A stretch of DNA of 64,000 nucleotides from assembly GCF_002234675.1 (NCBI RefSeq), contig NC_019871.2, forward strand, positions 16,524,331 to 16,588,330, written 5' to 3'. Position 1 is the first letter of the stretch. Each line of letters opens with the position of its first letter. The position numbers were made by a program, and so were the translations under genes. The stretch comes from Oryzias latipes (lineage: Eukaryota; Chordata; Actinopteri; Beloniformes; Adrianichthyidae). Positions 1 to 13,200 of the stretch are shown piece after piece. The notes below the pieces were generated by a model that saw nothing but the letters and a program-made list of their open reading frames with translations, did no database searches and was not told the DNA's origin.

Positions 1-954
1 CCCAAACTTATTATACTGTAACATAAAGTCTTATTGATTCCAGATCAGAGAATCTAACATGTTAGGAGGAAATAAAAATAAATAAATACGGGTAATAGAT
101 GATAAGAATGTGCAAAAGAACTATGGATTGATAAATTTTGAACCTTTTTGGTGTTAATATTTGACAAATATCATGTAAAAATTTCAGTATCAGTAATGGA
201 TAAAAGTAAAAAAACAAAAAAGAAAACAAAGACTTAAATCTTTCAAATTCAGAATTTCCTTTTTTATTTCAAAATGTTTGCTTTTATTGTCTTCAGTACT
301 CTTTCAAGATCTGAGAAATGCTTTTGTGAAGATGTGATGATTTACAGACGCAATTGTATTCCTCACAAACCGCCTTTGTCCTTGTTCTCCCACACCTCCT
401 ATAGCCCTATTACCTATTTAAATAAACATACAGTGGACGAAGAATTGAAATAAACATTACTATTATCTTAACATTTAAAAATCTTTAAATTTGCATCATG
501 GTCTGTTCCCCTGCAGAGGGCAGCAGAGTACATTGTCAAACCTTGTTATATGTTCAAATTCTCCCCTTTTTTGCTTGTCCACCATCATTTTAAAACTGAA
601 GCTATTCTTAACGGTATTGGTGAATAATTACCATTACATACACATTAATCATTGAAAACCCAAGTTCCATCTTGTTAATGTGCCAATAGATGTGCAGAAA
701 ATAAAAGTCCACCTTTATACTTTGTAATGTAACCCTGATTGACAATGAAGGAGGTCAGTTTTCTGTCTTCACCAGGTTTGCACATACTAGAGCTGCTCTT
801 TTGGCCAAGGTATTGTGGAGGATATCATAGCTTCTCAAAAGAAGTATCCTAACAACAGGTCTGTGAGAGCCAGTGAGAGCTCTCACAGAGTAGGAGCTAA
901 AAATGTCTGCACCATTACATAAACAAATTCTTTGAAAATCTTACATTATTTCCT
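1..954. other. AT-rich intergenic DNA, no gene seen
   Basis: I see no coding exon, RNA gene or recognised repeat here. The sequence is AT-rich and unique-looking. It lies beyond the 3' end of bicdl2, which is transcribed leftward. A TTTATT at about 257-262 would read AATAAA on the minus strand, but nothing ties it to a transcript. Confidence 0.5.
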
Positions 955-1410
955 GGATACCGTTTTTTTTCCGGACTATAAGTAGCCCTTTTTTCATAGT
1001 TTAGCAATGGGTGCAACTGATACTCAGCAGTGACTTCTATTAGAACTAAATTGAAACAAATACATTTTTAACCCTCCTGTTATGTTCATTTGTGAGGAAC
1101 AGAGATGATGTTCCTGGGTCAATTTGATGTATGAGGTATGTTAAGTGTTAAGAGTATGTTATGTGACTCAGAGAATCAGCAAACTTTTTTTTACAGTAAG
1201 ATCTCGAAGGCTAACAACATATCATTCTATTTTCCAATGATTTCATAGATTCAGAAATGCAATAAAAATGACAACTGTTTCTACATATACAGGATGAAAA
1301 CAGAGTATTAGTTGGCCAATGATGCTTCATGAAAGGAATAAATAAATAAGTATGAGAAAGAATTACTGTGAAATTATGAGATAAACAGTCTGCTATGATT
1401 GTGTCATATG

Positions 1411-2781
1411 AGGTTGTGGAACTTATTTTTTTTTTTTTTTTTAACTTGTCCTGTCCAACAGCTGGGCAGACAGACGAGAGCTGAGGGCCTCTTGTGTTGG
1501 ACATATTTTGCTTTAACAAGAGGGGTTATTAATCTTCTGACAAACCAAAGGTATGTCTGAATAAACCCCTTTTGTAATTGAGGCCAAACTTTATTAATTT
1601 CAATCATGTCTGAAAATCTTTGGTGTTGGACCGGACGGAAAAGGAAAGAGGGGAAGAAGAGAGAGGGACGTTAGAGAGAGGGGGTGGTAGGGGGTGATAA
1701 TAGGAGGGGAAGGGGGATAAGACCATGAAGCAGCATACAGCAACAAGTTTACTGGTTGTTAATCATTATGGTAAGGTTCAAATGTAGTACAAAAAGGGCG
1801 GGGCCTGTCCACACACACACTCAAATGTTATAAACACACCTGCTAGCTGCAAAAATGTCCACCTGTTGACATGTACACAAAACAGATAGTGTTCACACAC
1901 GCATACTTATGCCTTAAAACCAACTAGTGTGAAATATTTCAGTCATTCAGTCATGCAAGCTATTAGTGCAAAGGTGAGCTAACACCAGTGCTCAGGTGAG
2001 GTTTTATGTTCTTCTAAAATGGATGGTGGAACGTGAAAAGAAGGAGGGAGAGTGCCCAGCCATCCCCACCCCAAGACCCCCACCGCAGCAGCAGCGGCAG
2101 CCGGAATCCCCCCAACGCCACACGGGAACCGGCAGGGAACAACCGCCGCCCGGGCGACCAAGCCCGCCACCCAGGCCAGGGCCAGCAGGGCCGCCGCAAG
2201 GCCCCCAGAGCCAGAGGCCAGGGAAGCACGGAGGGAAAGAGAGCGCCGCCCCAGCCCAACCAGGGGAGCAGCCCCCCCGCCGCGCCGGGAGAACCCAACG
2301 CAGAGCCCCACCGGAGAAGGACGCCCACAGCCCCAAACGAGCACCCCACCACCACCCAGGAGTTCCGGGCATCCCCCCGCCCCAACCCCAGGTACGAGCC
2401 AGGACCCCCCAAGGGAGACCCGCTCCGCACTCCAGGCAGCCATCCGCCCGGCCCACGGTTGGTCCAGGGAGGAGCGAGGCAGGGGGCCCGCCGCCCCCGC
2501 CCAGGAGGGGGGAACCCCGGGGAAAAAAAAGAGGGCCCACAAGGGGTGTTATAAATATGGCCCGACCAGGCTCGGCCACAGTTCGAAATTTGGCGGGGCC
2601 CAGCACTCAGGAGCAAGGACCAGAACCCACCCCCCAGGGACCAGACACCCCCGGCTCAGATGTAATGTGAACTCCCCCACCGCGCGGAGAGAGCACCGCC
2701 GGGCCCAGGAAGCCGGCACCCCGGGGACACGGCCGCCGTTGCAAAGGGGCCCGCACCCCCCACCAGGTTGTGGAACTTATT
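1411..2781. repeat. 17-bp target-site duplication pair
   Basis: The string AGGTTGTGGAACTTATT occurs at 1411-1427 and again, without mismatch, at 2765-2781. It exactly flanks the segment 1428-2764, whose left edge is a run of T. This is the footprint of target-primed reverse transcription: a 17-bp duplication plus a poly(A) tail, with the insert on the minus strand. A perfect duplication implies a fairly recent event. Confidence 0.85.
1428..2764 (-). mobile_element. Retroposed GC-rich non-autonomous element with poly(A)
   Basis: Read on the minus strand, the insert starts with a strongly GC-rich block (2764 down to about 2040), goes through an AT-richer stretch with CA/TG runs (about 2000-1750) and a pyrimidine-rich segment (about 1730-1620), and ends in poly(A) (about 1443-1428). 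A perfect 17-bp duplication brackets it. Several overlapping GC-rich frames are open in both directions (for example 1979-2542 on - and 2052-2783 on +). They are low-complexity Pro/Gly/Arg strings with no endonuclease or reverse transcriptase motif, so I treat them as composition artefacts. It is probably a non-autonomous retroelement moved by LINE enzymes, with an L1-like GC-rich leader as one possibility. A processed non-coding transcript is the alternative. Confidence 0.65.
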
Positions 2782-2920
2782 AGTTTTTGGTCTCAGATTT
2801 TGTCAAATAAATTTCCCATCAAAATGCGACTTATCTGTTTTTTTTTCTACTTTATAATGCATTTTTGGGCTGGTGCGACTTATGCTCCGGAGCGACTTAT
2901 AGTCCGGAAAATACAGTACT

Positions 2921-4265
2921 TTTTTTTACATTCCGTCTCTCACAGTTGGAAGAGCCCCGTAATTGACATGAAAGTCATCTATAAGTGGAAAATCTTGCAG
3001 AATTATGACTGACATATTTTTATAATCCCACTGTCATTTAATCTCATCGACATCACTATTTTTCAAAGACCTGAGTTCTACTTTAAAACATTTAAGAGGT
3101 GAATTCAAATGGGTTTGACAATTTACAACAAAAATGTCATTCTGTTAAGTTCAGAATGCTTAAGGACTCTGTGAGTTGGTTCTTTAGCCTCAATGTGTAA
3201 GGCTCTGTATCATTATAATGGTAAATGACTCTATACTTAGAGAGTGCTTTAGTACCTTCTTACAAGGCCCAGAGCCCTTACAGTCACACACATTCACCCA
3301 TGCACACACACACATCCACGCACTGAAGGGGGCTCTGCTGCTGAACACTGGCACCAACCTAAAAACCACCACACGCTATCTGGGCTTCGACACATGGATG
3401 GGCAAGGTGGGAATTAAACCTCAGATCTTCCAATCAGAGGTCAACCGCTGCACTACGGCTGCAATAAGCAACAACACACAATGCACTTAAAGGCATCCAT
3501 CTGCACTGCCTTCTAAAGCAGTTATTTTCCCGATCTTGTTCTGGGTTGAGGTTGCTTGTTCAATTTCCATTTTTGCCCCCCCCCCACCCATCAAAAATCA
3601 TAACAACAAAAGTCAAAAAGATCATTTAAGGTTTTATGAAAATTTTCAGCAAGGGATGTTAGAAAACAACAGAGTTTACGTTTGAGCAGCTTCAAAGTTG
3701 AACACTGAGTCACTGTAAATAAACAAATATGTACTACATACAGAAAAAAACATTTTTTTTTAAACTGTACATTAATTTACATAAACTTCTGAGATTTTTT
3801 AACAGAAAAACCCCAAAAGTATACAGTTAAATAAAAAAATAACTATCATTACACTTTAGCTTCTTAGATTTAGTTTGACGTTAAATTCATAGAAAATGAA
3901 GTGTTTAATCCTTTCTGTGCCAGACTTACCTTGCTTTTGATTTGTTCATTTAAATAATCTATAAACATTTTCCACTGATCTGCACTTGTCATGTGTTTAC
4001 CAGATATTCACAAAAACTAAAGAGCTTCACAATATTACAAAATAAGGTATGTACAGTCTGAAGGTAGTTTTGTGAAAATCAAATATCAAAGTGGTCACAG
4101 TGAAACGTCTTTCAGAACGTGTTTCTGAAACTAATCTTTGCTTGCAGTAGCTCCGGTTTTCAATGTCTTTGAGGTTTTTTCGTCCCCACATTTTTGAAGT
4201 CTTCTGACTTATTTATGTTGTTTCTTGTCCTGCAGTCAGTGGAAAGATGCAGCGCTCAGTGTCGA
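2921..4265. other. Intergenic / bicdl2 3' side
   Basis: This stretch lies beyond the bicdl2 stop codon and should include its 3' UTR, which runs leftward from 4265. I see no AATAAA on the minus strand nearby. A TTTAAT at about 3904 (AUUAAA on the minus strand) is the best polyadenylation candidate. The only repeat I recognise is at 3210-3475. Confidence 0.4.
3210..3475 (+). repeat. Teleost 'GTAAATG...CTTTACAGTCACA' interspersed repeat
   Basis: The segment starts GGTAAATGACTCTATACTTA, passes through CCCTTACAGTCACACACATT and ends near GGTCAACCGCTGCACTACGG. This is a degenerate copy of a common fish repeat whose consensus includes 'tagcgcttt...ctttacagtcacattcacac' and a 'gaaccgctctaccactg' end (recalled, not searched). 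A shorter piece of the same family lies at 54335-54440. Apparent reading frames across it are incidental. Confidence 0.5.
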
Positions 4266-7200
4266 TTATTTGCCGTACTGTGAGCCTTTGCCCCGTCTCA
4301 ACCAGTCCTTCCAGGGAGCCTGAGCTTTGTCCTGATTAGTGTCTGAAATCCAAGAGGAGGACGGCTGGCGTGTCCAGGTAGAAGCCACTTTGCTCGGTCT
4401 GCGGAAGAATGACATCCCATTGGAGGGGGGCTTCTTCTGAGGCTGCTCCGACTGCTGCTGGGACTTCAGCTGCTGGTTTATGACAATTTGTATGTCATCC
4501 TGCGGAAAACACGAGAAGATTACATTAAAAGTTTGAAATGTAAACGTTTTCTTTTCTGAATATTTAAACAATTTGAATGATCCATTTGTTTTTGGCATAT
4601 AGATCAATGTATTTGTGTTGGATTATTATCAATTGACTTAATTAGATGGAATGCTTTTGCCCGTTATCATCTTTCGTTTTCTTGTATCTCATTAATTTTC
4701 ATGCAATTTACTGTAAACCTTACAGATATATTTGAATCATCGCAAGCCCAGTTTGGATCCTAGCATCTTGGCCAACTATAGACCGATATCAAACCTGCCC
4801 TTTATTTCTAAAATCCTAGAAAGAGTTGTAGTTAAGCAGCTTTACTGCCACCTACAGGACAACAGCCACTTTGAAGACTTTCAGTCGGGGTTTAGACCTC
4901 ACCACAGTACGGAAACTGCACTAGTTAGAGTCTCTAATGACTTGTTATTGGCCTCAGAAAAGGGACTACTTTCTATGCTGGTCCTGTTGGACCTCAGTGC
5001 AGCCTTTGACACTATCGACCACGGTATTTTACTCCATAGATTAGAGCAGGACAAAATATGTCAGAGGATCTGCTCTCCAGTGGTTTAAATCCTATCTGTC
5101 CGATAGGTATCAGTTCGTTAATGTAAATGGCCATTCCTCTCAGTGCACTCGAGTCAACTATGGAGTCCCACAGGGCTCAGTCTTGGGACCCATCCTGTTT
5201 ACGCTTTATATGCTACCCCTAGGAAACATAATCAGGAAACACAGCATTAATTTTCATTGTTATGCCGATGATATGCAGTTGTATTTATCCATGAAGCCTG
5301 ACCAGAATGACCAGATAGAGAAACTGAACGCCTGCATCAGAGACATCAAGACCTGGATGACAATTAATTACCTCCTCTTGAACCCAGAAAAAACTGAGGT
5401 CATTATACTTGGTCCTAAAAACCTCAGAGATACTCTGTCTGCTCAGATAGTCTCCCTGGATGGCATAAGTATAGCCCCCAATTCCACAGTTAGAAACCTT
5501 GGGGTTTTACTTGACCAGGATTTATCATTTAAGGCTCACATATCTCAGGCGTGCAGAACTGCCTTTTTTCACCTGCGGAATATTGCTAAGATCAGAAATA
5601 TACTTTCTAAGAGTGATGCTGAAAAACTCATCCATGCATTTGTTATGTCGAGGCTGGATTACTGTAACTCCTTGTTAGCAGCGTGTCCTAAGAGTTCCTT
5701 AAGAAGTCTCCAGCTTGTTCAGAACGCAGCAGCTAGATTGTTAGCTGGAACCAGCAGAAGAGATCACATCACTCCTGTGTTAGTTTCGCTCCATTGGCTC
5801 CCAGTTGATTCCAGAATCAAGTTCAAGATCCTCCTGTTAACCTATAAGGCCTTACATGGAATGGCCCCGTCCTATATTAAGGACCTCATAGTCCCTTACC
5901 ATCCAATAAGAACACTTCGCTCGCAAAAGGCAGGACTGCTTGTGGTTCCTAGAATTAGTCAAAGTACGGTTGGAGGTAGAGCGTTTAGTCACCAAGCCCC
6001 TGTTTTATGGAATTAACTCCCAGCTCATGTAAGAGAGGCCGACTCAGTTCCTACATTCAAAGTTAGACTGAAAACATTCCTCTTTGGACAGGCTTATTGT
6101 CAGACTAGTTAGTATTCAGAGATTATTTAACTTAATGTTAATTTGTTTAAATTAAACTTAATAATAACTATTTCTTTTAAAAGGCTGCTAGAAGTTGAAG
6201 CTGGGGTAACTATGGTGCACTGGGGTTCTGTCCTCTTTCCTTTTTTTACTTCTACCCTTCCTCTCCTCTATTCTTGATCATAATTTATCATTTAGTTCTC
6301 CATGCCTCTGTTTGGTGCAGTGCGATTCATGTATTGTCCCTCTTTTCCTCTCCCCTCCTGGGGAGTGGGAGTGCTTCCAGACTCCAGTTGGCTCATCCGT
6401 GCTCCAGTTCCTGACCGTTTACCTCGCCTTTGCTCCTGCTCCTACACCTGGCTGTGGATCCTGCCTCTGGCTCATCTCTGGCTCGTCTCTGCTCTGTACC
6501 TGACCGAGTACCTCGTCTCTGCTCCTGCTCCTACACCTGGCTGTGGTTCCTGTCTCCGGCTCGACTCGCGCCTTTGACTGTCCCCACAACCACGGCTGGA
6601 TGAAGCTCGTCTGCTGGACTTTTATATATGTAGTTGTAGATTTAGATAAGTTAATTCTTCTCTAAGAGTTCTGGTAAATCGCCTGTCCGTCCTGGGGGAG
6701 GATCCCTCCTTCATGTGGGCACCCCTGAGGTTTCTTCGTTTTTTCCGGAATCCGTTTTTTTTGGGAGTTTTTCCTTACCGCGAAGGGGGGTCTAAGGGCA
6801 GGGATGCCAGTATAGCTTAGTCAGTTTGTTAGTTCATTTTAGTATTTTTCTATTGAACTCTTTGTACTCGTGATCCTTTTGATTTCATGTTTTACTTCGA
6901 AGCCCATCGAGACGACTGTTGTTGTGATTTTGGGCTATACAAATAAAATTGAATTGAATTGAATTGAAATTGAAAGTGTAAAACAGAGCCTCAGACTATA
7001 GACAGGCTTACATTTCATCACTATCCATAAGCTATTATCTGGAGGGAATCATTTTTAAAATAGAGAGCTAAAATGCGTCACAGTAGCAGATATATTTGTG
7101 TTTTAAGCATATGATTTACAACACACTATCAAATGACCTTTTCTCGAGCCATAAAATTAATATTTTCAACAGATATTGAATATATCTCCTACATAATCTG

Positions 7201-10200
7201 TACAGTAGAGTTCTAGAAAGATAAGACAGAAAACTGACTTAGTCAGGAAAATGTTGTCTTATGTAAACAGTCTTACAATTATACTCTTTAATTTTAATAA
7301 ACAAAAAGCAAACTATTAACTATTATGGATCAGAGGATTAAAGTTGATTATTGTGCCTGTTCTGTATAAAATGACCTGAAAAGTTTGGAAAAAAAGGTCA
7401 AAAACTCTTTACTTAGACAACATCTAGAAATGTATTCACCAAATTAATGCAAATAGCCATAGAAATGTCAAATTCTCTATCGGCTCTGTGAACTCTTTCT
7501 GTATTGTGAATATGGGGTTTACATAATATCAGCACAACCTGCATCTTATCTTTTGTACAGCAAAGCTAATCAGATCAGCCTTTAAGGTATGGCCTTATCC
7601 ACAGTATGAGGTAATCTTTTTTGAGATATGACAGTTCTGCATCATCACATTAGAACTGGCTGCATTTAGAGAAATGTATAGCCATCTGACCAAACAAGAC
7701 CATTTTGCAAATCCTGTTATGGGTTATGATTGACAATTACAAAAAAGATTCAAAGGATCATTTGATCAGAATCCTTAGTTTAATGATGGGGAACCATTAA
7801 CACATTCAGACCTGAAACAGTATTTTATCTGCTCATGTCCCACAATCAGTAAGGAGGTTCTAGGATTAATATCCTAGAACCTCCTTACTGAAGAAATAAA
7901 CATTTGTTCCAAATTAAATCTTAAATTGGTAAAATTTAAAACATTAAAATCTGCATTGATATTCACATATATCCTTGTTTGACCCTAATTGTGTGGCCTA
8001 AAATGAGTTTCTGGGGGAAAAAACAGCAACTTATGGTCCTACGATAGGATTTTATCAAGCCGTAGCACAGGAGACATTTTAGGACAGTAAGTGCTGCAAC
8101 GTAATAGATGATGCATTAGGACATTATGGACCTTGGAAAAAAAACAAAAGAGGCTTACCTGCCAGGCCTCCAACTCCTGTGACAGCTCCAGTTTGCGTTG
8201 GATGGCTTCTAACAGCTGGTTGTTCAGAGACATCATGTCATTTTTGCTTCTCACCAATTCAGTTTCCATCATGTTCTTCCTACAAAATAAAACCATTTGA
8301 GTCATTTATTCGCTTTTACGTTGTCTAAACCTAAAAGCAAAAGTTCAACATATACAGTTGAATCGGTTAGTTCAAAAGGGGCCCAACTCCAAGAGGTTTG
8401 TTTTTCCAGAGAAGGATTTTAAAGGAAGGCTACACCAAATGATTAATACTTTACCCAGATTTAGCACCAGTTCATAGCTCACAAATGCTATAATATGAAA
8501 CACCTCACTTTTATCATTTCAGAGGACCAGCAAACTAAAGTCTCTGGACTTGGGCCCTTCGTGAATTAAACAGGGGCGCTGCCATATTGGAAAACTAGTG
8601 CTGCCATCTATGGGACTAAGCTAAACCCATGCAAGAGATGCCCAAGTCCAGGAATATTGCCCTTAATGCATTTTAAATGTCAAGCATAGTCAATAAATTA
8701 CTTGGGGCCCCTTTTGAACTAACCGATTCAATTGCAAGAGTGGCTGTAATTCTGCAAGCATGTATATTACAAATTACTATTTTTTTGGTTACTTTAATTT
8801 CCATATTGAGAAATCATGAGTAACTAACTTGGCTATGGCTTCATCTCGGTCTCTGATGGCCTGTTGGACCATGTCGGATTGATCCTGAATGCTTCGCAGC
8901 TTTTGCTTCATCTCAGCATTTTCCTGCTGCAGCAGAATGTTCTGCACAAGAAAGAAAGCAAAATCACAGATACACTTTTATTCTCAATGTCCCTTTATTA
9001 AAGCAGCCGTGATTTAAAAAAAAAAAAAAAGGCATTTGTTTTAATTTTTTTAATTTAACATTCACAGGAGCATAATCATCACTGAAATGGAACTATTGAA
9101 TGAAACTAAGGGTTAATAGTTGTAAATTCAAGGTCAACAAGAGTATAAAACCTAATTGTCTGGGGCTGCAACCAGCACTAAAAGTCAGTTGTGGTGCAAC
9201 CACATTTTAAAGTTAGGGTGTGGCTCTTTGTAGTTAACATATTTGTTCATCAGTGGGTTACCTGATCTCTTAGCTCCTGAGTTGTGTTTAAATTCCCACA
9301 GTGATCCACCGTCCTGCTGACAAAACCCAGATTCAGCTCCTGGGTCAGACAAAATGACAGAGAGATCAGGTGTCAGACATGCATGAGAAACAGAAAAGGG
9401 TTTGTGTGCCGTCAGCCGACTTGCACTCAGAGGGTGGAGGACTGGATCTCGTTACAATGTCTAACGGACGCTATGGGTTTGAATAGCGAACACAAACTGG
9501 ACAACTGGATGTTCTTGCCAATGGCTAGAAAGGCGGGCGGCACAGAAAGGGTGTCAGTTGAACCCCTGGGACTGGGATCTAGTCCCAGGGGTCATTATTT
9601 TGTCCCTGTGGAAACACTTTAGTAACTCTAGATTCATGGCAATGGCATTTTCTCATATTAAAGAAAACACACAGAAGGTATTTTACCCTTACTGCAGCTA
9701 GAGGAAAAAATATAAGATTTAAAGACGATTCGTTGTTTTAAAGGATGCATGTATCATAAAGCACATTGATAAGAAGCAAGATTCCTAAAAACTGCCCACA
9801 ACGTGCATTTTAAAAATGGGACACGAGACAGCAAGCACTAACGTATTGCAATTTAATGATATGGAATCTCAGACTTTGATCAAATAAAAGCTTAAGTTTT
9901 CTTTTCATGTCCGTTTATCTTGAACATCAGTGCTTCCATTTCCTTTCTTGACCCTCACCTGGGGGCTGGATACTCGAGTTGCCACAGTTTCTGCCACGCC
10001 CTTCAGCTGGTGCAGCGTGGACACCAGGTCCTCCTGTTCATGCTCGACCTCTGACCTCCCTGAGCTGCTCAGACCCCGGGTCAGTGGGAGAAGTAACTGC
10101 AGGATGGACTGCATCTCTTTTGTCATCTAAAAACAATGATAGAGATGCATGTTGCTTCAAAACAAAACCACCAAGTATTGTGTCAAAGCAATGACAACTT

Positions 10201-13200
10201 GCATCAGGTATTTAGTGAAACAACATGACCTCATTTCTAGTTTTAACTTTCCTGACTAAACCTGTATAACATGACTGCTGATTTCATGATAACAATGCCA
10301 TGGAACAGGCTTTTAAAGCACAGTTTCAGTTTATGAAACCTCAGTTTAACCACTGACCTCTCCTGCAATGTGGTCATGATGAACAGGAAATATACCGAGT
10401 GAGTCACGACCATCAACGCATGACACGTTTTCCTGCTGCAACACATGACGGGTGAGAAAACTTCTGTCCTCTCTCAGAAATAATTCAAACTTGTATCCTT
10501 AGCCAGCATGGTTTCTTTGTTTCTTCTCTACTCAAGGACATTCACACCATCTTTTTTTTTTTTTTTGCCAAACAGAAGTCACACTGACATTCAAACTTGT
10601 AGAAAATGTTCTGTCGTTGTGTTCCTCCTCATTAACGCTGCAACTGGCCAGTGTAGGGCCTACAGGAGGGTAGATCTCCATGCACGTCTTAAGCTCAGTG
10701 ATGTAGTGTTCAGTGATCACAGGTGCACACTGTCATCTGGTTAGTTGATGAGGAAACAGGCTCGACAGGTAAATAAAACAGCGTGATGAATATATGAATC
10801 AGTGACTCCATTTTTGACATCAGGGCAGAGCTTTAAAGTGAAGGTCTTCAACATTTAACACTAAAAGAGCCTCATGGACCAAAACTCAGGAGGAGTCACA
10901 AAGCCTTACTTTTCCCTGCAGACAAATACAACACCGCTTTGTATCTGCAATTCTAATATATATAAAGAACTTAACTTTTTTGAATAAAATAAAGTTAAAA
11001 ATAACATATTTTACCCTGAATTTAATAAAGCTTCAAAGGAGGAATAAAAGAGCTACTTGTTGCTCTGGAACCTGCTTTAGAGTTTGCTGGTTTCCCTTGG
11101 TTATTAGGCTTGCTCATCTACCTTTATCACAATATATCTAGGATGTCTTTTAGCCAACGGGTGTAAAGATTTTATAAGTATATCAGCTAAGCTTCTTTTT
11201 TTTTTACTAAACTTCAAGTCTACCTTTTCTTTGCTGACTCCATAGTCTGCGGTTTCCAGCTCAGACAGCAGAGAGGCATCTCCGTGGCTCCTGTTCTCCT
11301 GCAGAGACGCCTCCTCTTGCAGCTCCTCCACCTGAGCCTGCAGCTGCTGTGAGCGACTCCGCGCCACATCCACCTCCTGCCATGCCTCAGCAAGCTGAAA
11401 AAGAGGCATTCGTGTCAAGCATATGCCAGGATTACAGGCTTTCATATGAAGTTAAGAAGAAACCATTTAAACTGACACAAGACTTTATTCATCCTTTTTT
11501 TTTTAATGAGTGTGGATGGTTAATGAATGAACTAATGATTTTCAGCAGTGCGGAAATCCTGACATGACAGATTACAACTGGCTAACTGTCAAGAAACTAA
11601 ATAAAAACAAGTGGAATCCAGACTTGTGAGGGAAAAGAACAATGACGAGACTAAGGCGCCTGTTTCGCAATTCTTTCCTCAGTCCCATCGAAACCCAGGC
11701 TGTCAGGCAGAGAGACCCTTTTGTTATTGAGGCTCCCAGTCTAACAGAGTCGCTCACTGCTAAAAAAAAGTGACTCTTCCTGTGTCAGAGGGTTTTCAGC
11801 GCTTGTTTTTGTGTGTTGCACACCTGCTGGCTGTGTTGTTGGTCAAGTTGTTCATGCTGAGCCAGCCGTGAATGTAAAGAGGCTAAACTTGCTCTCAGTT
11901 CAGCATTTTCTCGACATGCATTCTCCAAGCGCTGCCCCAGTAGCTCTTCTTTCTGTGTGAGGAGCAACATCTGAGGAAAACAACAACAACAACAATATAT
12001 CAATACAGATTTAGCTTAAAAATAAAAAGATTATCGTATGTGACCTCCAAAAAGGGACAAAAAACCCAAATGACTTTGTATTGACCATAGAATTCTTTTG
12101 AACATATGTATGTGCATTCTATGCATTTATGTAACTGTTCTAGAAATTAGGACCCACTCCAATAAAAATCGTGTTTTTGGTATTTTAAACATGTTCTTGT
12201 ACCATTTTCTCACGATCGAGGACAAATATTAAAAAAATTAAGATTAAAATTGCATTTCTGAGTATCTTTTTTTAAATTCAAATTATGAACCAGGATCAGA
12301 TGAGAAAATGCAGTTTGAAAAAGCCTACAGCTGTAATGTAGCTGCTTCAATTGGCAAGCCACAAGCCCCCTGCTCCGCTGTATTCTGAGGCATCTTCTAG
12401 GCAGACAAATGCAGTCTAAGCAAGTAGAAACCATGTCCTAGAAAACGACACAGGTTTTTTGGATTTTGCCTAAAAACTACGAGACCCCTGGGAATGCTTT
12501 TACAACGAATCAAAAGACGATCAGAGCAGGACTTTACAATAACAGTGGATAATCAGCAGCCATTTAACCAAATCTTTGACAAGAATAATGTAACACCTGT
12601 GTTTCTGGTGCTTACCTGCTCCTTCATGGCACTGATCAGCTCCTCATCATGCTGCCTGTCCTGGCTTCCCTTTTGCTGGAGCTCCTGTTTCAGAGCCTGC
12701 AGCTCAGCAGACATGCTTTTCTTCACATCCATCGCCTTCAAAGGGAAAAGCACAAACGCAGCACATTCATGAATCCAGTAGGGAGCTGTTATGTAGTGCG
12801 TTTTCTCAAGATAAAAACAGTAAGCAGTGGGTAAAGGACAGAACAAAGTCTTGTAGGCAGAAAAGTGAAGTCCCCTGTAGCAGTCAATAAACTATTTCTA
12901 CCTGTAATAGGGGGTTACTGGAAATTTATGTCAAAGAAAAAGTAAAGTAATGCATTACATAAAGGAAATCATCCAGTAGCTAGACTTTTGTCATTCATCA
13001 GGTGAGTGCCAAACATGTGATCAATGACAAATTTACACTTTGTTACTTCCTTCTTGGTAATGAGTCGGTTTGCTTGAAAGGAATGAAGAAATGGAAATTT
13101 GTAGCATCTGCAAAGCATCATTCTCAGATCAGAGGAGGCTAGGTGTTAATTATACCTGGATTGCAGATATCAGTCTTGCACAGACATACAGGGTAGGTTC

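Larger units (their letters stand above)
955..2920. mobile_element. DNA-transposon-like repeat pair split by a retroposed insert
   Basis: The left edge (about 966-1025) carries TTCCGGACTATAAGTAGC and the right edge (about 2868-2918) carries the inverse sense, GCGACTTATAGTCCGGAAAA. The phrase 'CCGGACTATAAGTCGC...GCGACTTATACTC' belongs to a very common teleost non-autonomous DNA repeat (from memory, not searched). Either this is one element whose ends now lie 1.9 kb apart because the retroposed sequence at 1428-2764 landed inside it, or two neighbouring copies of the family flank that sequence. The inverted ends favour one element; poor similarity just inside them favours two. Confidence 0.45.

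Noticed and set aside
509-526. CTCF-like CCCTGCAGAGGGCAGCAG
   Set aside because: The core AGGGGGC is not matched well enough to list.
1979-2783. Several overlapping GC-rich open frames of 170-240 codons on both strands
   Set aside because: They are open in nearly all frames because of extreme GC content, have Pro/Gly/Arg low-complexity translations, and lie inside a retroposed insert; no domain is visible.
9561-9592. 12-bp inverted repeat ACCCCTGGGACT...AGTCCCAGGGGT
   Set aside because: It could form a hairpin, but arms of this length occur by chance in a window this large and no RNA family fits.
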